Source: Talpa occidentalis | Lineage: Eukaryota > Chordata > Mammalia > Eulipotyphla > Talpidae | Assembly: GCF_014898055.3 (NCBI RefSeq) | Contig: NW_023605194.1 | Span: 97,967,258-98,031,257 of the forward strand | DNA length: 64,000 nucleotides | Direction: 5' to 3' | Part shown: one piece after another, positions 37,601 to 50,110 of the stretch | Numbering within the stretch: position 1 is the stretch's first letter | Layout of the letters: each line of letters begins with the position of its first letter | The notes under the pieces: generated by a model | What the model was told of the DNA's origin: nothing | The model's input: only the letters and a program-made list of their open reading frames with translations | Database searches by the model: none | Program-made: the position numbers and the translations under genes

Positions 37601-38199
37601 CAACCAGGAGGCAGCAACAGGGGCACATGATAACTTTTATAGCTCATGTAACTTCACCATCATGGGCTCCTTGTTTCAGACAAAATATTAAAAATTACAT
37701 CTTATAATTGTGGATACAAAAATGAATATATTACGTATTTGTACATTTTATTTAGCATAAAATTTTGTTTTTAAATACTGATTTTAAAGAAATGAAAACA
37801 CTTCCATGAATTGTTAAAAGTGTCCTGGTCCTTGGGCTTATGCTCATTGGGTCTGTGTTCATCTCTTCCTGGTCTGAACCTGTCCTCATGGAGTGTCTGT
37901 TCATGCCCTTGGCACCAGCTCAGGCCATCTTGATATGTACAACTCACTCACTAGACAGTGGGGTTGTGTTTTTGCTAGCTCTCTAGCACAGGCCACAAGG
38001 ATTTGCCCAGAGCCAGCACTCTAAGTGTACTAAAGATAGAGCTGGGCATGATCGAGCAAGCTCATTAACTCAGTTCTTTCAAGTCTTTGAGATCAGCGAC
38101 CTCACAGTCAATGGACAAGACACTGAAAACAGCAGTCATGCCTGTTGTCTAGTGAGTATTTACCGTGTGCAGAGATGCATCAGGACCGTTGTATGACAT

Positions 38200-38560
38200 C
38201 CTAGGTTAAAAACCCAGGACCTGTTTGCAGCCCTGCTTTTGCCATAGATCTATGAGTTGCATTCCTTGATCATGCGGTTCTTGCATTTCTGCATCTTCCT
38301 TTAAATTTGAATCACAATAATTAGAGGGAGGGAGGGAGGAGCCCAGGCAACTGAAATGATGGTGCACAGGTGCATTGGTGAAGGAAACTCTATGGGGACT
38401 ACACCTGAGGGGGGTGTGGGGGGAGAAGCAAATATTGTTTAATAATGAACAATGATGTAAAAAACAAAAAAAATTAAAAAATAAAAAAAAATTGAATCAC
38501 AATAGTACCTACCTCATAGGCGATGTGCATGAGGTGGTGGTGTCTGGCACATAATAATTT
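38200..38560 (+). repeat. MIR SINE relic interrupted by a retroposon
   Basis: The left part shows AACCCAGGACCTGTTTGC, CTGCATCTTCCTTTAAATTT. The right part, from about 38505, shows TACCTACCTCATAGGCGATG and TCTGGCACATAATAA. Together they make one MIR split by the insert at 38320-38491. Confidence 0.55.
38320..38491 (+). repeat. Unassigned retroposed 3' tail, copy B, with TSD
   Basis: The 172-bp insert starts in a GGGA-rich run, continues GATGGTGCACAGGTGCATTG and AATGAACAATGATGTAAAAA and ends in an A-rich tail. Perfect 13-bp TSDs (TTGAATCACAATA) lie at 38307-38319 and 38492-38504, so it moved by target-primed reverse transcription. It matches copy A in inverted orientation. Confidence 0.85.
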
Positions 38561-41479
38561 TGCAGCAGCATCCCCTGTCAGTACCACATAGCTACACTAT
38601 AGGAGCGATTTCTAGGAGCTGGAAAACACTCCAGAAATGGTGGTGACTTTCAATAGTCACTAGAGTCGGTGGACTTGATCATGCCCCACATTGACTTGCA
38701 ATCATGGGCATCCTGCCTGTTTTACTCACTGGCAAAGTCAGAGCCTGCTGGGTTCTAAGCTATGTGAGGAAAAGAGGAAATACAGAGTTGACCAAAAAAC
38801 TGTCCACAGTTCCAGGTAAACTCAAATGGCTCCTAGTAGGATCCATGGAACAGAGCTGTCTGGGGAAGGAGCAGCAGAAAGACAAGACAGTTTCTGGAGA
38901 CAATTTGAAAAAAATGAGAAAATGAAGAGCTATGCAGTTCCCTTAATGCAAAGAACAACATCGCCAAGATTCTAATTCATCACTTATTTTTAAATAAATA
39001 TAACTCTAATGATATTTTCCATGGCACTTAGAATTATGTTATGAATTTTGCCCATAAGAAAAAATGTTAAGGAGAAGATGGATGATTCCAAAATGGAGAA
39101 AGTAAACAACAGATGAGCAGCAAGCAATATGGTACAATGGTAAATCACCTATCAAGGAAATCCAGATAGAAATTACACATCCTTGATTCCACCTCCGAAC
39201 ACATAGCTCCTGCTTTTGGAGTTTATTATGAGCATGGGAAAGAGGCAGCAATGAGACTTAAAAGAATATCCCAATAGAAAATTAAGTCCTGGAAGAACAT
39301 AAGTAACCCCATAACCCATCATTCCACTTGGAGACAAGCCCACACGCTCCATGGTAGAGCCAAGCCGAGCAGAGGTGCCTCATTAGGGAAGTAGCGGCTC
39401 CTCATTTACGATGCTGAGGGTGCAGAGGGAGGGCTGGACTGGGGTGTTGCAAGGAGAAGGAATGTCAAGTGCATGGAAAGAACCTCAGGTCTGTGTGTGT
39501 CATACTCTAACAGACTCAACTCAACTGTCTGTGTCAGAACCACAAGGACTCTCCACGATTCACATGATTCAGGACTTCTGCGGATGGGACTGGGGTCGAT
39601 CTATCAAATAAGCTTTCAAGGTCATTTTCATATTCATCAAAGTATGAGAAACACCAAGTTAGTATTTTCCAACCAGCCTCATCCCAGCCAGACACCAAGG
39701 AGTACCCCTTGGGCTGTGTCCACTGGGTCCCTTTGGGGAGGCAGAAGCCAAAACCACTATTAGCAAAAAAGGCTTCATGGCTTATTCTCTCTGCACCTGC
39801 CCCTGAGCCTCAGAGGCAGCTCTGGATATGCTTGTTTCAAAGAAAGGGTCAGACCTGGAGGAACTTGGCTGTGAAATTATGCTTCTCCCTAAGATCTCAC
39901 TCATGTCAAGCTGGTGCTGCGCGTTACCCTCCCCGGCCATATCCAGAACCTCACACTTGGTCATCAGGATTTTAGCCTGAGGGTGACATATTTCTGGACC
40001 AAAAGGAAATGACCATGAAAAGATGAAGTTCTTTTAACGGTGCCCTTTTAACACAAAAGGGGGAAGAGTTCATAGAAGATGAAAGCAAATACAGGTTGAC
40101 TGGAGGCCAGAAGCAATGTGACTTCACCGGTGTGGCAAGCCGAAGCTTACAGAGAGGATGTGAGGATGTGTTACCTAAGAAATTAACTGAGAAGTAAGCT
40201 GTTTTACATACAGTCATCTCAGTGACTAAATCCCAAATTATTCCCTACTTGGAGACCATCTTAGGAAAAGAATTGCCCAAGTTCTACTGCAGTGTCAGCT
40301 ACTCCCTCTGGATTTTATGTGAACTGCTTCAGAATATTGAGATACGATTCTGCAGCCTTTCAGAACTGACCTAGGTTGCTGCAGTAGAATCCCAGATGGG
40401 CCAGAGTTTGGGGTCTCTCTTTCGTACACACACAAAGGCCTTTTATCAAGAAGTCTTTCATAAAGAAATATGTTTGGCAGATGAGTCTAGGGGGCTCTGG
40501 ATCTATGACCTAATCATGTGTCCCTGGCAGCTAAAGCAAGATTCCCTGCTGACTTATCAAACTCTCACGTGGGCGTTAAGAAGATTAAGATAATAGCATG
40601 CTTAACACAGCTAATAAGAAAGATTTAAACAATTGGCAAAAATAGATTGAGTTATGAAATGCTTATTAGGGATAATGATTGTGTGACACTATAATAGCAA
40701 AAAGGGTCAATTTAATTTCACACATGAAAAAGGAGAGGCCAGTGGTGCCAGGCAGGGAGAGAGAGAATCTGCAACATTTTTATGCCCAATGCCCAGCCAG
40801 GAGACAGGGACTTGTCCGCCTGGCACAGAGTGCCCACCACCCTCCAACTCTGGTCACGGAAGTGTGCAGAGCCATGGAGGTGCCAGGCTAATCACATCTA
40901 ACACCTTGGATTTTGGAGGGGGTGCATCAAATATCTGAGATAGATTCTTATAAATTTAGGAATAGTCCCCTCAGCCGTCCCCTTTCCATTCTGGACAAAT
41001 CACTAACATGCATTAGTTCTCTTCCTATTTGTTTTCAGGGATAAGAAGATCATAATTCCACACAGAGAGTTTGCTAAGGACTCTTGGGGGCCCTGCAGGG
41101 AGCATGCAGGATGTAGCTTCTTCCTGTGCCCACCCTGGCCCCACCTTGCCCTGATCCTTCAACTGTTGTGCCCTGTCCAGATGACCAGTCATTGACAGCA
41201 GGCTGCTCCCAGAAAGAAGACAGTTCCCACGGGCAGACGGTGAACCCCAGGAACTAAGACACCTGCCAGTCGGTCCTGGGGTGATTTGACAGAAAGGCCC
41301 AGCCTCGAGCCCTCAGCACAGGAGCAGGGCCACATTTGTATATGTTTGTGAAATGGCAGCAGATGTTAAAAGAAAAAGGAAGCAGGCTAAAAGGAAGGCC
41401 TCCGTAATTCTCAGATTCTCTATGTCTAACACTGACAATTCTGAAGCCCAAATGGACTCCACACCTTATGGAAACAGAT

Positions 41480-41585
41480 GCAACTCCTGGCCTGGCAGCT
41501 CTGGGGGTGGCGCTCGCTGACCTCGTCACCGCGGGCACCAGGCGCCCAGCCTCCCTGCTGAGCTCAACCCGCTCCTGAGAACTCA
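41480..41585. other. Small CpG cluster
   Basis: About seven CpGs fall within some 80 bp (GGCGCTCGCTGACCTCGTCA, CCGCGGGCACCAGGCGCC) in otherwise CpG-poor intron. It is too short for a CpG island and has no gene structure. It could be a regulatory site or a decayed GC-rich repeat. Confidence 0.3.
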
Positions 41586-42264
41586 GCTGCCTTCTATTTT
41601 TGAATGGGTTGGAAATAGAACCAAGGGATAAATTTTGTCTCCTTTTGGCTTGTTGGGGGTGAGTACCTTGACCATGGGCTTGAATTGAAATCAAGCATAG
41701 AATACAAAGTAAAGACTCAGACCCGCTGCTGTCTCCCTGGGAGGCACAGCTCTGTGCAATGCTGAAAATTCCAGGCAGTGGCTCTGACCCAAACCCAACC
41801 AGGAGGCCCAGCAGTCACGCATCAGGCACCCTCTGGAGACCAATTAAGGGTCTAAAAAAATGCAGGAAATTCATAATTAGAAATATAATCAGTCTCTAAA
41901 GCCCACTTTCTCCTTCTTACCCCATATTCCTAATGCAAAATGGAGACAGCGCATTCAATGTGCATATCTCTCCCAAGCCTGCCATTCACAGCCACCTGAA
42001 TGAGATTTTACTTCTATCAGCCAGACTTTGAGGAACAATAGAGAGGAAGGGAGGCTTGCACAGTATTTAGAAATTTCTTGTTTCTGCTGATACGAAAGAA
42101 CAATCCAGAAATCTATCATGTTCCAGGAGGGGATCTGTATTTATGTAACACTATTTTGGAAATTATAGGTATCATAAGTAGCATAGGAGAGGGTGAGTTA
42201 AATGTTTTGGAAGGAAGCACCAGCATTAATAAATGTAAATGATTTTGTGTACCTGGATTATCCA

Positions 42265-42720
42265 AAAGAATAACAACTGTTATAAATAGCTCAGGTAGGT
42301 GACTGGTTAAACATTAAATATATTAAAATCTATGGCTTTCTTAGGTGCCAGCAATAATGAGAACTAGAATGTAATACGGAACAAGATTCACAGTAACAAT
42401 AAAAGTATAAATTGTCTAGGGTTACATTTAACAATAAATAAATAGCAAAAGCTACAAAAATTTACTGACTTGAAGGACGACATATATTCTTGGGTGGGAA
42501 GTCTTCATATTGTGAAGATATAAATTTTATTTATTTTACTATAGAAGTTAGCGGAATTCTAATTATGTATTTATTTAGAACTAGACAATTCCAAATTTCA
42601 TCTAGGGGAATAACTACGGATGAAAAGACCAAATGAGATGAGGTTGTCCTATTTGATATTAAGATAAATTTTAAAATTGCATTAATTTGTAAGTACTCAT
42701 ATCAAAATAGAAATCAGGCT
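42265..42720 (+). mobile_element. Old L1 ORF2 fragment
   Basis: It shows TTCACAGTAACAATAAAAGT, ATTTAACAATAAATAAATAG, GGGTGGGAAGTCTTCATATT and GTGAAGATATAAATTTT. These follow the L1 ORF2 order after the reverse transcriptase. Many stops and indels. Confidence 0.6.
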
Positions 42721-43884
42721 GCTGATAACCATTCAGCCACTTCTGATGTGTCTGGAGGTGGGGATTCTCATTTTTTTTCCTCAGTTGACGAGCTGTAAAT
42801 GTTATTTAGTCTAGTGGTTGTCTCCACCCAAGTCCCATTAGCCCAGACAAAGCGCCATCTCATATGGGAGATGTGAACATGTGAACGTATTGCTCTGGGT
42901 CATTATACACTGATGTAAACCAATGTGAGTTTCCTCAATACCATCGAGAAAATGCAGGTTTCCCTGTCTGATGCTATGTGTCTTCAGACCTTTCAATATT
43001 ACTGATCGTGTCTCCAGGTGATGTCACAGTGTGTATCCGTGGGCTGTGCTGACAGGCCACCAAACATCTGGTAGAGAAGTGACCCAACCAGTTGGAACTA
43101 ACTCTTATGTTTTCTACATCCTGTTGGCCTTTTGCTGAATAGGGAAAACACGCACTTTTATTTTAATATTTGACTTGTCTCTGGACTTTTGATGACTCAC
43201 CAGAGATTCTCAAATCCTCTGTGTGACAGGCCAATTTTTTCTACAAATTCATCATGCACTAGTACTTTTTTTAAATGGAAGAAAAATAAATTACAAAAAT
43301 AAGTCAAAAAGAAAAACCAATGCCAAGCAAATATAAACCCCAATTTTTATCAGGATGTCCTATGGACATAAAATTGCTGTCCTATTGCTATAGCTACCTC
43401 TAAATACTTTCTTTGCTGACCACTGGCTACAGAGTGGCCTGACATCTGGCTGCCAGTCTACTCTACTGTCTGTACCCGGTCACTGATTGACTGGCTATTA
43501 CTTTAGCTAAGGCCTCTTCACACCTGTGGTCAATGCAGCAAGACACACTGACATTTCTCTAACACTTGATTCTCTGTTAATATCACTCAAATCTCACCTT
43601 GCATGACTCTCCAATAATACTGTGCTGAGGTCATCGGGGCAGCTTTTTAACAAACCTCATTTGTCAGTCAAGGACACAGGTCCTGGCAGAGATGATCAGT
43701 GCTGTGCCCAAGTGGCTAGTGACAAGGCTGGAAGTCACCTGAAGTGTTGGAATCAAGGTTTCTGGTTCATTCTGCTCTTTCATGGAGCCACTTGCACAGT
43801 GGTGAATTGGACAGCAAACTACCCAATGAGTCTAATTCTATGGTCAATAGAGCATTTTAAGTGCAAAAGTCCCTTTCTACCTTT

Positions 43885-44650
43885 TTTTTTTAATTTTTTA
43901 AAATAAATTTTATTTTTATATTCCCCATACAATTGCAACCCCCTTATTTTGACCCCAATCCCACCCCTCCCCGCCCCTCACCCCCCATAGAGTGTCTCTG
44001 GTTCATAGTTTTTTGTTGATTTTGATTTTCACTTTCTTATAGTTATTCATTTTCCTGGTCCCTTATTTAAGTTTTCTAGATTCCTGCTATGAGTGAGACC
44101 ATCCAGTATTTTTTTTTTTTTTCTTTCTGGCTTTTTTCGCTGAGCATGATCCCTTCCAGCGCCATCCATGTTGCTGCAAATTGCATGTGTTTATCTTTTT
44201 TGAATGCTGAGTAATATTCCATGGTGTATATGTACCACATCTTCTTGATCCAGTCATCTATTTTTGGGCATTTGGGTTGTTTCCAAAGCTTAGCTATTGT
44301 AAATAGTGCTGCTATAAACATAGGGGTGCAGGTACTCTTTGGAACTGATGTTTCTGTGTCCTTTGGGTAAATACCTAGCAGTAGAATTGCTGGATTATAT
44401 GGAAGCTCTATGTTTAGTAGGTCAAGAAATCTCCACACAGCTCTCCATAGTGGTTGGACCAGTTTGCACTCCCACCAACAGTGCAGGAGAGTTCCTTTTT
44501 CTCCACACCCTCGCCAACATTTGTTGTTGCTAGTTTTTTTAATATGTGCCATTCTCACTGGTGTAAGATGGTATCTCATGGTAGTTTTGATTTGCATTTC
44601 CCTGATTACAAGTGATGTTGAACATTTTTTCATATGCCTGTTGGCCAGAT
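43885..44650 (-). mobile_element. Compound L1, part A: 3' end, inverted
   Basis: The minus strand carries an open ORF2 C-terminal frame of about 185 codons, including [20 protein letters not shown] and ending SLIAGI, then the 3' UTR and an A-rich tail. Perfect 14-bp TSDs (CCCTTTCTACCTTT) at 43871-43884 and 45487-45500 bound the whole compound insertion. The unbroken frame indicates a young element. It is not a functional gene, since the reverse transcriptase and endonuclease are absent. Confidence 0.92.
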
Positions 44651-44790
44651 CAACATGGCGGCGAGGAAACACAGCGAGTAAGATCTCCCATTAAAAAAAA
44701 GTTAATAGGGAGGAAAAGCGGCAGGTCCCAGCGAGAACTGGGACACAGAAGATAAACGGACAACTCCAGCAAACTACCCGAAGAAGAAAG
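44645..44790 (+). mobile_element. Compound L1, part B: 5' UTR start
   Basis: It begins CCAGATCAACATGGCGGCGA, a YY1-like ATGGCGGC motif of the kind found at L1 5' ends, followed by purine-rich 5' UTR-like sequence. It points opposite to part A. The join at 44641-44650 shares a few bases, as in twin priming. Confidence 0.65.
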
Positions 44791-45215
44791 TTGCCACACT
44801 ATTTACAATAGCTAAGCTTTGGAAACAACCCAAATGCCCAAAAATAGATGACTGGATCAAGAAGATGTGGTACATATACACCATGGAGTATTACTCAGCA
44901 TTCAAAAAAGATAAACACATGCAATTTGCAGCAACATGGATGGCGCTGGAAGGGATCATGCTCAGTGAAATAAGCCAAAAAGAAAAAGAAAAATACCGGA
45001 TGGTCTCACTCATAGCAGGAATCTAGAAAACTTAAATAAGGGACCAGGAAAAAGAATAACTATAAGAAAGTGAAAATCAAAATCAACAAAAAACTATGAA
45101 CCAGAGACACTTTTTGGGGGGTGGGGGGCGGGAGGGGAGGGATTGGGGTCAGAATGGGGGGATTGCAATTGTATGAGGAATATAAAAATAAAATTTATTA
45201 TTTAAAAACAAAAAA
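44791..45215 (+). mobile_element. Compound L1, part C: second 3' end, direct
   Basis: It starts at CACTATTTACAATAGCTAAG, runs through the ORF2 C terminus and 3' UTR, and ends AATAAAATTTATTATTTAAA plus an A-rich tail. It is nearly the reverse complement of most of part A. It splits two 5' UTR-like pieces, so it was probably inserted into a 5' UTR, before or after the main event. I saw no clear long TSD. Confidence 0.8.
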
Positions 45216-45486
45216 GACTAGAAGGGAGGAAAGCGCAGAACCCTGCTTCCCTCCCCCACCCACAAAGTCGGCACTCTCCGACCAACAGAGAGGAGGAAAA
45301 AACTAAAACAACCAACAAGAACAAACTACGCAGCAAGTGGGACTGTGAGTGGAAAGGAACTATTGCAGCCACCACACCCCGTGAACTGGAGCTGTGGAGA
45401 ACCCTGCAGGATTTGCCACAGAGGTGAGCGAATGGCTCCAGGCGCCATTAGAGAAAAACAAAGACTCCTGGAGACCTTTACACAGC
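45216..45486 (+). mobile_element. Compound L1, part D: 5' UTR continuation
   Basis: GC-rich, CpG-bearing sequence (AAGTCGGCACTCTCCGACC, GTGAGCGAATGGCTCC) runs directly into the right TSD. Its position and composition fit the continuation of the L1 5' UTR begun in part B. Confidence 0.5.
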
Positions 45487-45689
45487 CCCTTTCTACCTTT
45501 CTTGACCTCAGGTCCTTAAAGACAAAACGACCAAATTGTCCAGGGTGCTCAGGCTAATGATATTGTTCTTGCATTGCATCACTATGTTAGGAGGAAAATT
45601 CCAAATGATGGGCACTTTTCAAAAACAATAGCAAATACCAAAGGGCAGAAAAGCCACTGAAAACTTTCATTAAGCTCTGTAGAGTAAAT

Positions 45690-45870
45690 GGTTTTCAGGC
45701 TTTTCTGCCCTCCCACCATTAGGATTGCCCTGCCTCATAGGGCACCTGCAGTTGTTACATTGTTGTTCCTGCCTGCATGTACCTGTTTGCCACACATGTA
45801 AAGCTCAATAAAAGCCTGAGAAAGCCACTGAGGGCTCCAGGACTCTCCTTTACCCTGCCTGCCAAATCAT
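45690..45870 (+). repeat. Possible LTR relic
   Basis: CTCAATAAAAGCCTGAG, followed by a short pyrimidine-rich stretch, resembles the R region of an endogenous retroviral LTR. No matching LTR start, TSD or internal region was found. Confidence 0.2.
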
Positions 45871-46244
45871 AAAGAACCTGCCCTGTGCCCATTCTGTCCC
45901 TACAAGCTCTTTAAAAAATACAGCAAATCATTTAAGCTACAAGATTATAATCAAAGTGGTTTTGCTCACCTCCTCTTTCCCAGATAGCAGATACTTTATG
46001 GAAGAGCAAGTTAGTAGCTTCTTTTATGCCAAGTTTGCAAATATAAACTAAAGGGGATCCCAGAAACCCGAAATAACATCTCAGCTCATTATGCAGAAAG
46101 GAGGCTTTTCTCTGTCATCTGTGGGAAGGGCCAGCAGTAGGGTCCAGGGTGGGTGATGTCCAAGATGAACATTCAGGTCATATCAGGCTTCCTGAAGTTA
46201 AATCAGTTCCAGAAAGCTGGAGGAAAGCAAATGACCAGCTCAGG

Positions 46245-46380
46245 AAGGTAGTGTGGCGCAGAGAAGAGGCCTTGGTTCCAGCGTCAGAGGATCCTGGTTT
46301 GAATCCCAGCCCTGCCACTCCCAAATTGGGTAATAGGCCTTGCTCTTGCTCTCTTTAATGTTTAAGAGAACTGTGATCAT
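46245..46380 (+). repeat. MIR SINE relic
   Basis: AGTGTGGCGCAGAGAAGAGG, then TCCTGGTTTGAATCCCAGCC and CTGCCACTCCCAAATTGGG match the MIR tRNA head and core. Confidence 0.65.
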
Positions 46381-46556
46381 TAAACAAAGCTATAGCTAAA
46401 ATGGCTTAGCCCATAAGTCCTGGAAAGTACTTGCCTTGTGAGCAGAAAATAGGCAAATAGAGTCACCTCCCCCAGTCTGCGTATTTTCAGCATCTTCTAA
46501 AAAGATTTTTGATTGATTTATTTTTGTCCCACATTGAATATATAAAATTAAAGTAG

Positions 46557-46828
46557 GGCCTTTCTGGTGGCACAAGGTGTTAGGCACTGCACTATGAAGC
46601 AATCTGCGGCCTCTGCAGCATGAGTTTGATCCCCAGCTGGCCAGGGAGAAACACACACGGCGCAGCAGGCCTCTCCTGTCTCACCACTGCTCCCCTCAGC
46701 AGTGTACTTCAGTCAGTCTGCCTGTTCTGCTCCCCACTCTGTCGCTGGTGGATCCTCTCACCCCCTTCCACATCTTTGGCCTGTGCCCCAGCTCTTGTAT
46801 GCATAAATAAATAAATCTTTTTTTTTTT
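46557..46828 (+). repeat. tRNA-derived SINE, copy 8
   Basis: It starts GGCCTTTCTGGTGGCACAAG and ends GCATAAATAAATAAATC plus a T-rich stretch. Perfect 12-bp TSDs (AAATTAAAGTAG) lie at 46545-46556 and 46829-46840. The tail turned T-rich after AAATC, unlike the poly(A) of the other copies. Confidence 0.95.
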
Positions 46829-49504
46829 AAATTAAAGTAGATTCAGGTCGGGTGTGTACTTAAATGAAAAAAACGCAGTTAAAAGGAAAAGTAGAGAGAG
46901 GCCCAATTCAGTGCTCACTAGCCATTGGGTACCCAGCTAGAAAGCCTGAGGGGGGCCCACATCTACAATGGGGTGTTTTATTATACAGGGGAAAATCTAC
47001 CTTGTGAGACCATCTTACAAAGCCCATCCCATAGAGTTCAGATTTCTGGAGAAGATGAATCTACGGCTCAGAGTGTATCCACCTTGCCTGGCTTGATCCC
47101 TAGTCTCATATTTTGTCTCCATCAGTGCAACTCAGAGGTCAGGGAAGTGGAATCATCTTTAAATTATTGGAAGTGCTACAACAATCAGGACAATTTAGTT
47201 TTTTTCTTTCTGTTGGCTGAGGTTGCAGTTGGCTGTGGATACTGATCACAAGGCTTCTCAGGCTGTAAAGTTAAGCCAAGAAACAGAACAAACCAGGACA
47301 GGCACTCAGTCATAGAGATGTTTCACACCGTGTTTTTATTTATTATTTTTTCTGTCACCAAAAGCAACTTGGAGACTTTCTTTATAAGACCACATTTTTA
47401 AGTACTTTGGATAATTAATTTTCTTCTTGTATATTGAAATATTTTAACAGTGCGAAGCCAGGGCCAGTGTTTGCCTGAATCTACATCTGCAGCAGCAAAG
47501 CTGGACCAGTTTAAAGATCTGAGTCACCAACACCACCTTCTGAGTGTCTGTCAAGGGTAGGAAAACTGAGCCCGCGGTTCTGGAGCCATGCAGCATATGG
47601 CACAGCTCGCCAGGATCTCCAAACTCTTTTGTTACGACCAGTTTTATTATCTTACACAAAAAACTAGACATCAGTCTCTAATTTAATTCAACAAATATTT
47701 ACTAGTAGTTATAACTGTGCTTTGGCACCGTGGATTCAAAGCTACTTAAGACTGATTCTAGTGATGCTGGAGAATACGATACAGAGTTTAAGGGGTGACC
47801 ACTTCACCAACCCTGTCTGTCATTGTGCTGAGGAAGATTTGAGGCCTGGTGAGAAGTGACCTTCCCAATGAATCTTCAAGAGTCCTACTTCTGAACCAGA
47901 GTAAGTCAAAGGTTTGTAATGGTTAAAATGTAGGTGTCATCACTGTCAGAGAAATAGTAGAAAAGAAGAGAAACTGCATAAAAGTATTTTATGCAAGCTC
48001 CCTATTAAGCAGATTTTGGGCTCAACTTCATTCATTTCCCCACTTGGACACTCCAAGCTCTCCTCCCTTCCCAGGGCCACCCCTCACAGACATTGCCTGT
48101 GGATCCCCTGATTTGTCCCCTCAGTTCTAAAGGTCGTGTCAAGGCCACGGTGGCCTTTGCTAAGTTCGCAGCTCTCTTCCAGTGAAGTCAGATTTTTAAC
48201 CCTCTATACGAAAGAACAGGTTTTCACACTCAAGATTTTTGTAGTTTAAGGAGATATAAAGATGGACTTGTGCACAGATGTGTTTTTAAAACTGTAATAA
48301 TGAAGGAATGTGCTTGCTAATTATGTTAGAAGGTATCATCCTGGTTAAGTCACTCCTTAGGTTCACAAGTTTTCACTTGTGAAAACTTTTTTTGATGCCC
48401 GCCTGTTAAGTTGGAAAAGCAATCTCGTGCTTTTGAGCCCATGAGATTAGCATGTCCTTTATTGGACTCAGTGATGGACTGCCACCCAGTAGGCCCTCAA
48501 CTTGGTTCTTGCATTAAGTAAATAAAAGATATGAGAACCCTAGTTCTCTCTGTGGTGACTTCCCAAAAGAGGAAAGCTGGGATCTGTTTTAAGAAGTGGA
48601 AATGACTTGGTGGAAAGAGATGTATTTCTGCATTAATTCCTTTTCTAGAAAAAAAGGGAAAACAACTAGGGTTTGGGGGAGGGCATGAAGGGTGTGAGAA
48701 GAGAAAAGGCACACACTCTTCCTATGATTCTACTGTGCTGGGAGAGAAGTTCTCTGAGGCAGCTAACTCTGTCAAGGGTGAGAATAGGGAAGGAAATCCT
48801 GATGCTTTACATAACTTCCTTTGGGCTGTGGCGCCATATGTTCTTCATATTAGACACCTTTATACCGAGCTTTGCAGTGACCTTGGGAAATTATTTCCAT
48901 CTGGAAGCCTGGGTGAGTCTTAGGAAGGCAATATGTACTTTCTCCAGTGTGTATTTAGTTTGGATTGTCAAATCTACATTCTGACCCTTAGGAAACACTA
49001 TTACTCAAGGACACTTGGATGGATGCAGCATTAGTAGTTCAAAAGCCTGTGGCTCTAATTCCCTTCTAATGCACACAGTTGGAAGAAGAGAAAAGTCACA
49101 GTTGGATGCAGCTGCTGGTTTGATTTTGAAAGGATGCTGACTCTGGAAAGCTCTGGGCACTTGGTCAGCACAGTAGCAAAGGTTTGCGAAGGGAGTGGTT
49201 GGGTGGGAGAGGGAGTTGCATGCAATATTTTTCTTTCTGGTATTTGTCCCAGGAGATTCATTTGCTATTGACACCTGAACTGTGGGATGGCCAGGTCCTG
49301 CTCTGCCTGTTTTTATACCAGACCATGATGCGAATCAGCTGGGGCAAAAGCAGTTACCATGGAAACCCAGACTTTAGTTTGGAAAGTAAAAGTGATACTT
49401 ATGATTACCACAGCTACACTTTGTACCAGTACACTTTCTGGAAAGTTTCTTTTTATCCTGAACTTTAGCATTTGGCTTTTTTTTCTTGCCCTGCAGAATT
49501 TGGT

Positions 49505-49537
49505 AAAAAAAAAGTTGTTTTTTTTTTTTTTTTTTTT
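49505..49537. repeat. A9 then T21 homopolymer pair
   Basis: A run of nine A, GTTG-type spacer and about 21 T can form a small hairpin and is prone to slippage. Confidence 0.8.
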
Positions 49538-49889
49538 AAATCAGATTGAAAATATTACCTTCCCAGTTAAATAGCTAAAACAGGAGGTCTTGGTTTATTC
49601 AGACCATATTTGTTGAAGACAAATTTAACTCTAAATACTTAAAGGTCAAGTTTTGTCTTGGATACTTTGAAGGAGTTGCTAAGCATTTTGTCCCCCAAGG
49701 AGGCTGAGTTGACACCGGGAGGTGTTATTTGTGTTATTTCCTCATAAACATTTTTCCACCTCTCAGTGACAAGAGGAGAATTATGGTTAGAGAGAGCAAA
49801 CCCTTCCTTTTGTGGGCATGACCAGTCGTGGCCAACCCAGTCACGATAGCAGAACAGACTGGGTCACCTTAACATGGTGGCCTGAGAAC

Positions 49890-50110
49890 ACAAACGACAT
49901 TAAGGGCACGAGATTGGGGACCAGACAGAACCAGGCTCCAGTTCCTCCTGACCACTTGTCCTTGTTGCTTGACCCTGGACAAGTTCCTTAACCAGCCTCT
50001 ACTATAATTTCCTCATATCCCAAATGAGAATCGGAATACTTACTGTTCCAAATGCTAGCAAGGATGAAATAATGCATACAAGGCATGTAGTATCAGCCCA
50101 CAATGAGCTA
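49890..50110 (+). repeat. MIR SINE relic
   Basis: TTGCTTGACCCTGGACAAGT, CTTAACCAGCCTCTACTATA, CCTCATATCCCAAATGAGAA and GGATGAAATAATGCATACAA follow the MIR order over about 220 bp. Confidence 0.7.

Noticed and set aside
41254..41694. 146-codon minus-strand open frame
   Set aside because: No recognisable domain and no splice context. It runs through the CpG cluster, where stop codons are less frequent by composition.
44076..44672. 198-codon open frame as a host gene
   Set aside because: It encodes the L1 ORF2 C terminus and runs across the inversion junction at about 44645, so its first codons are unrelated to the rest.
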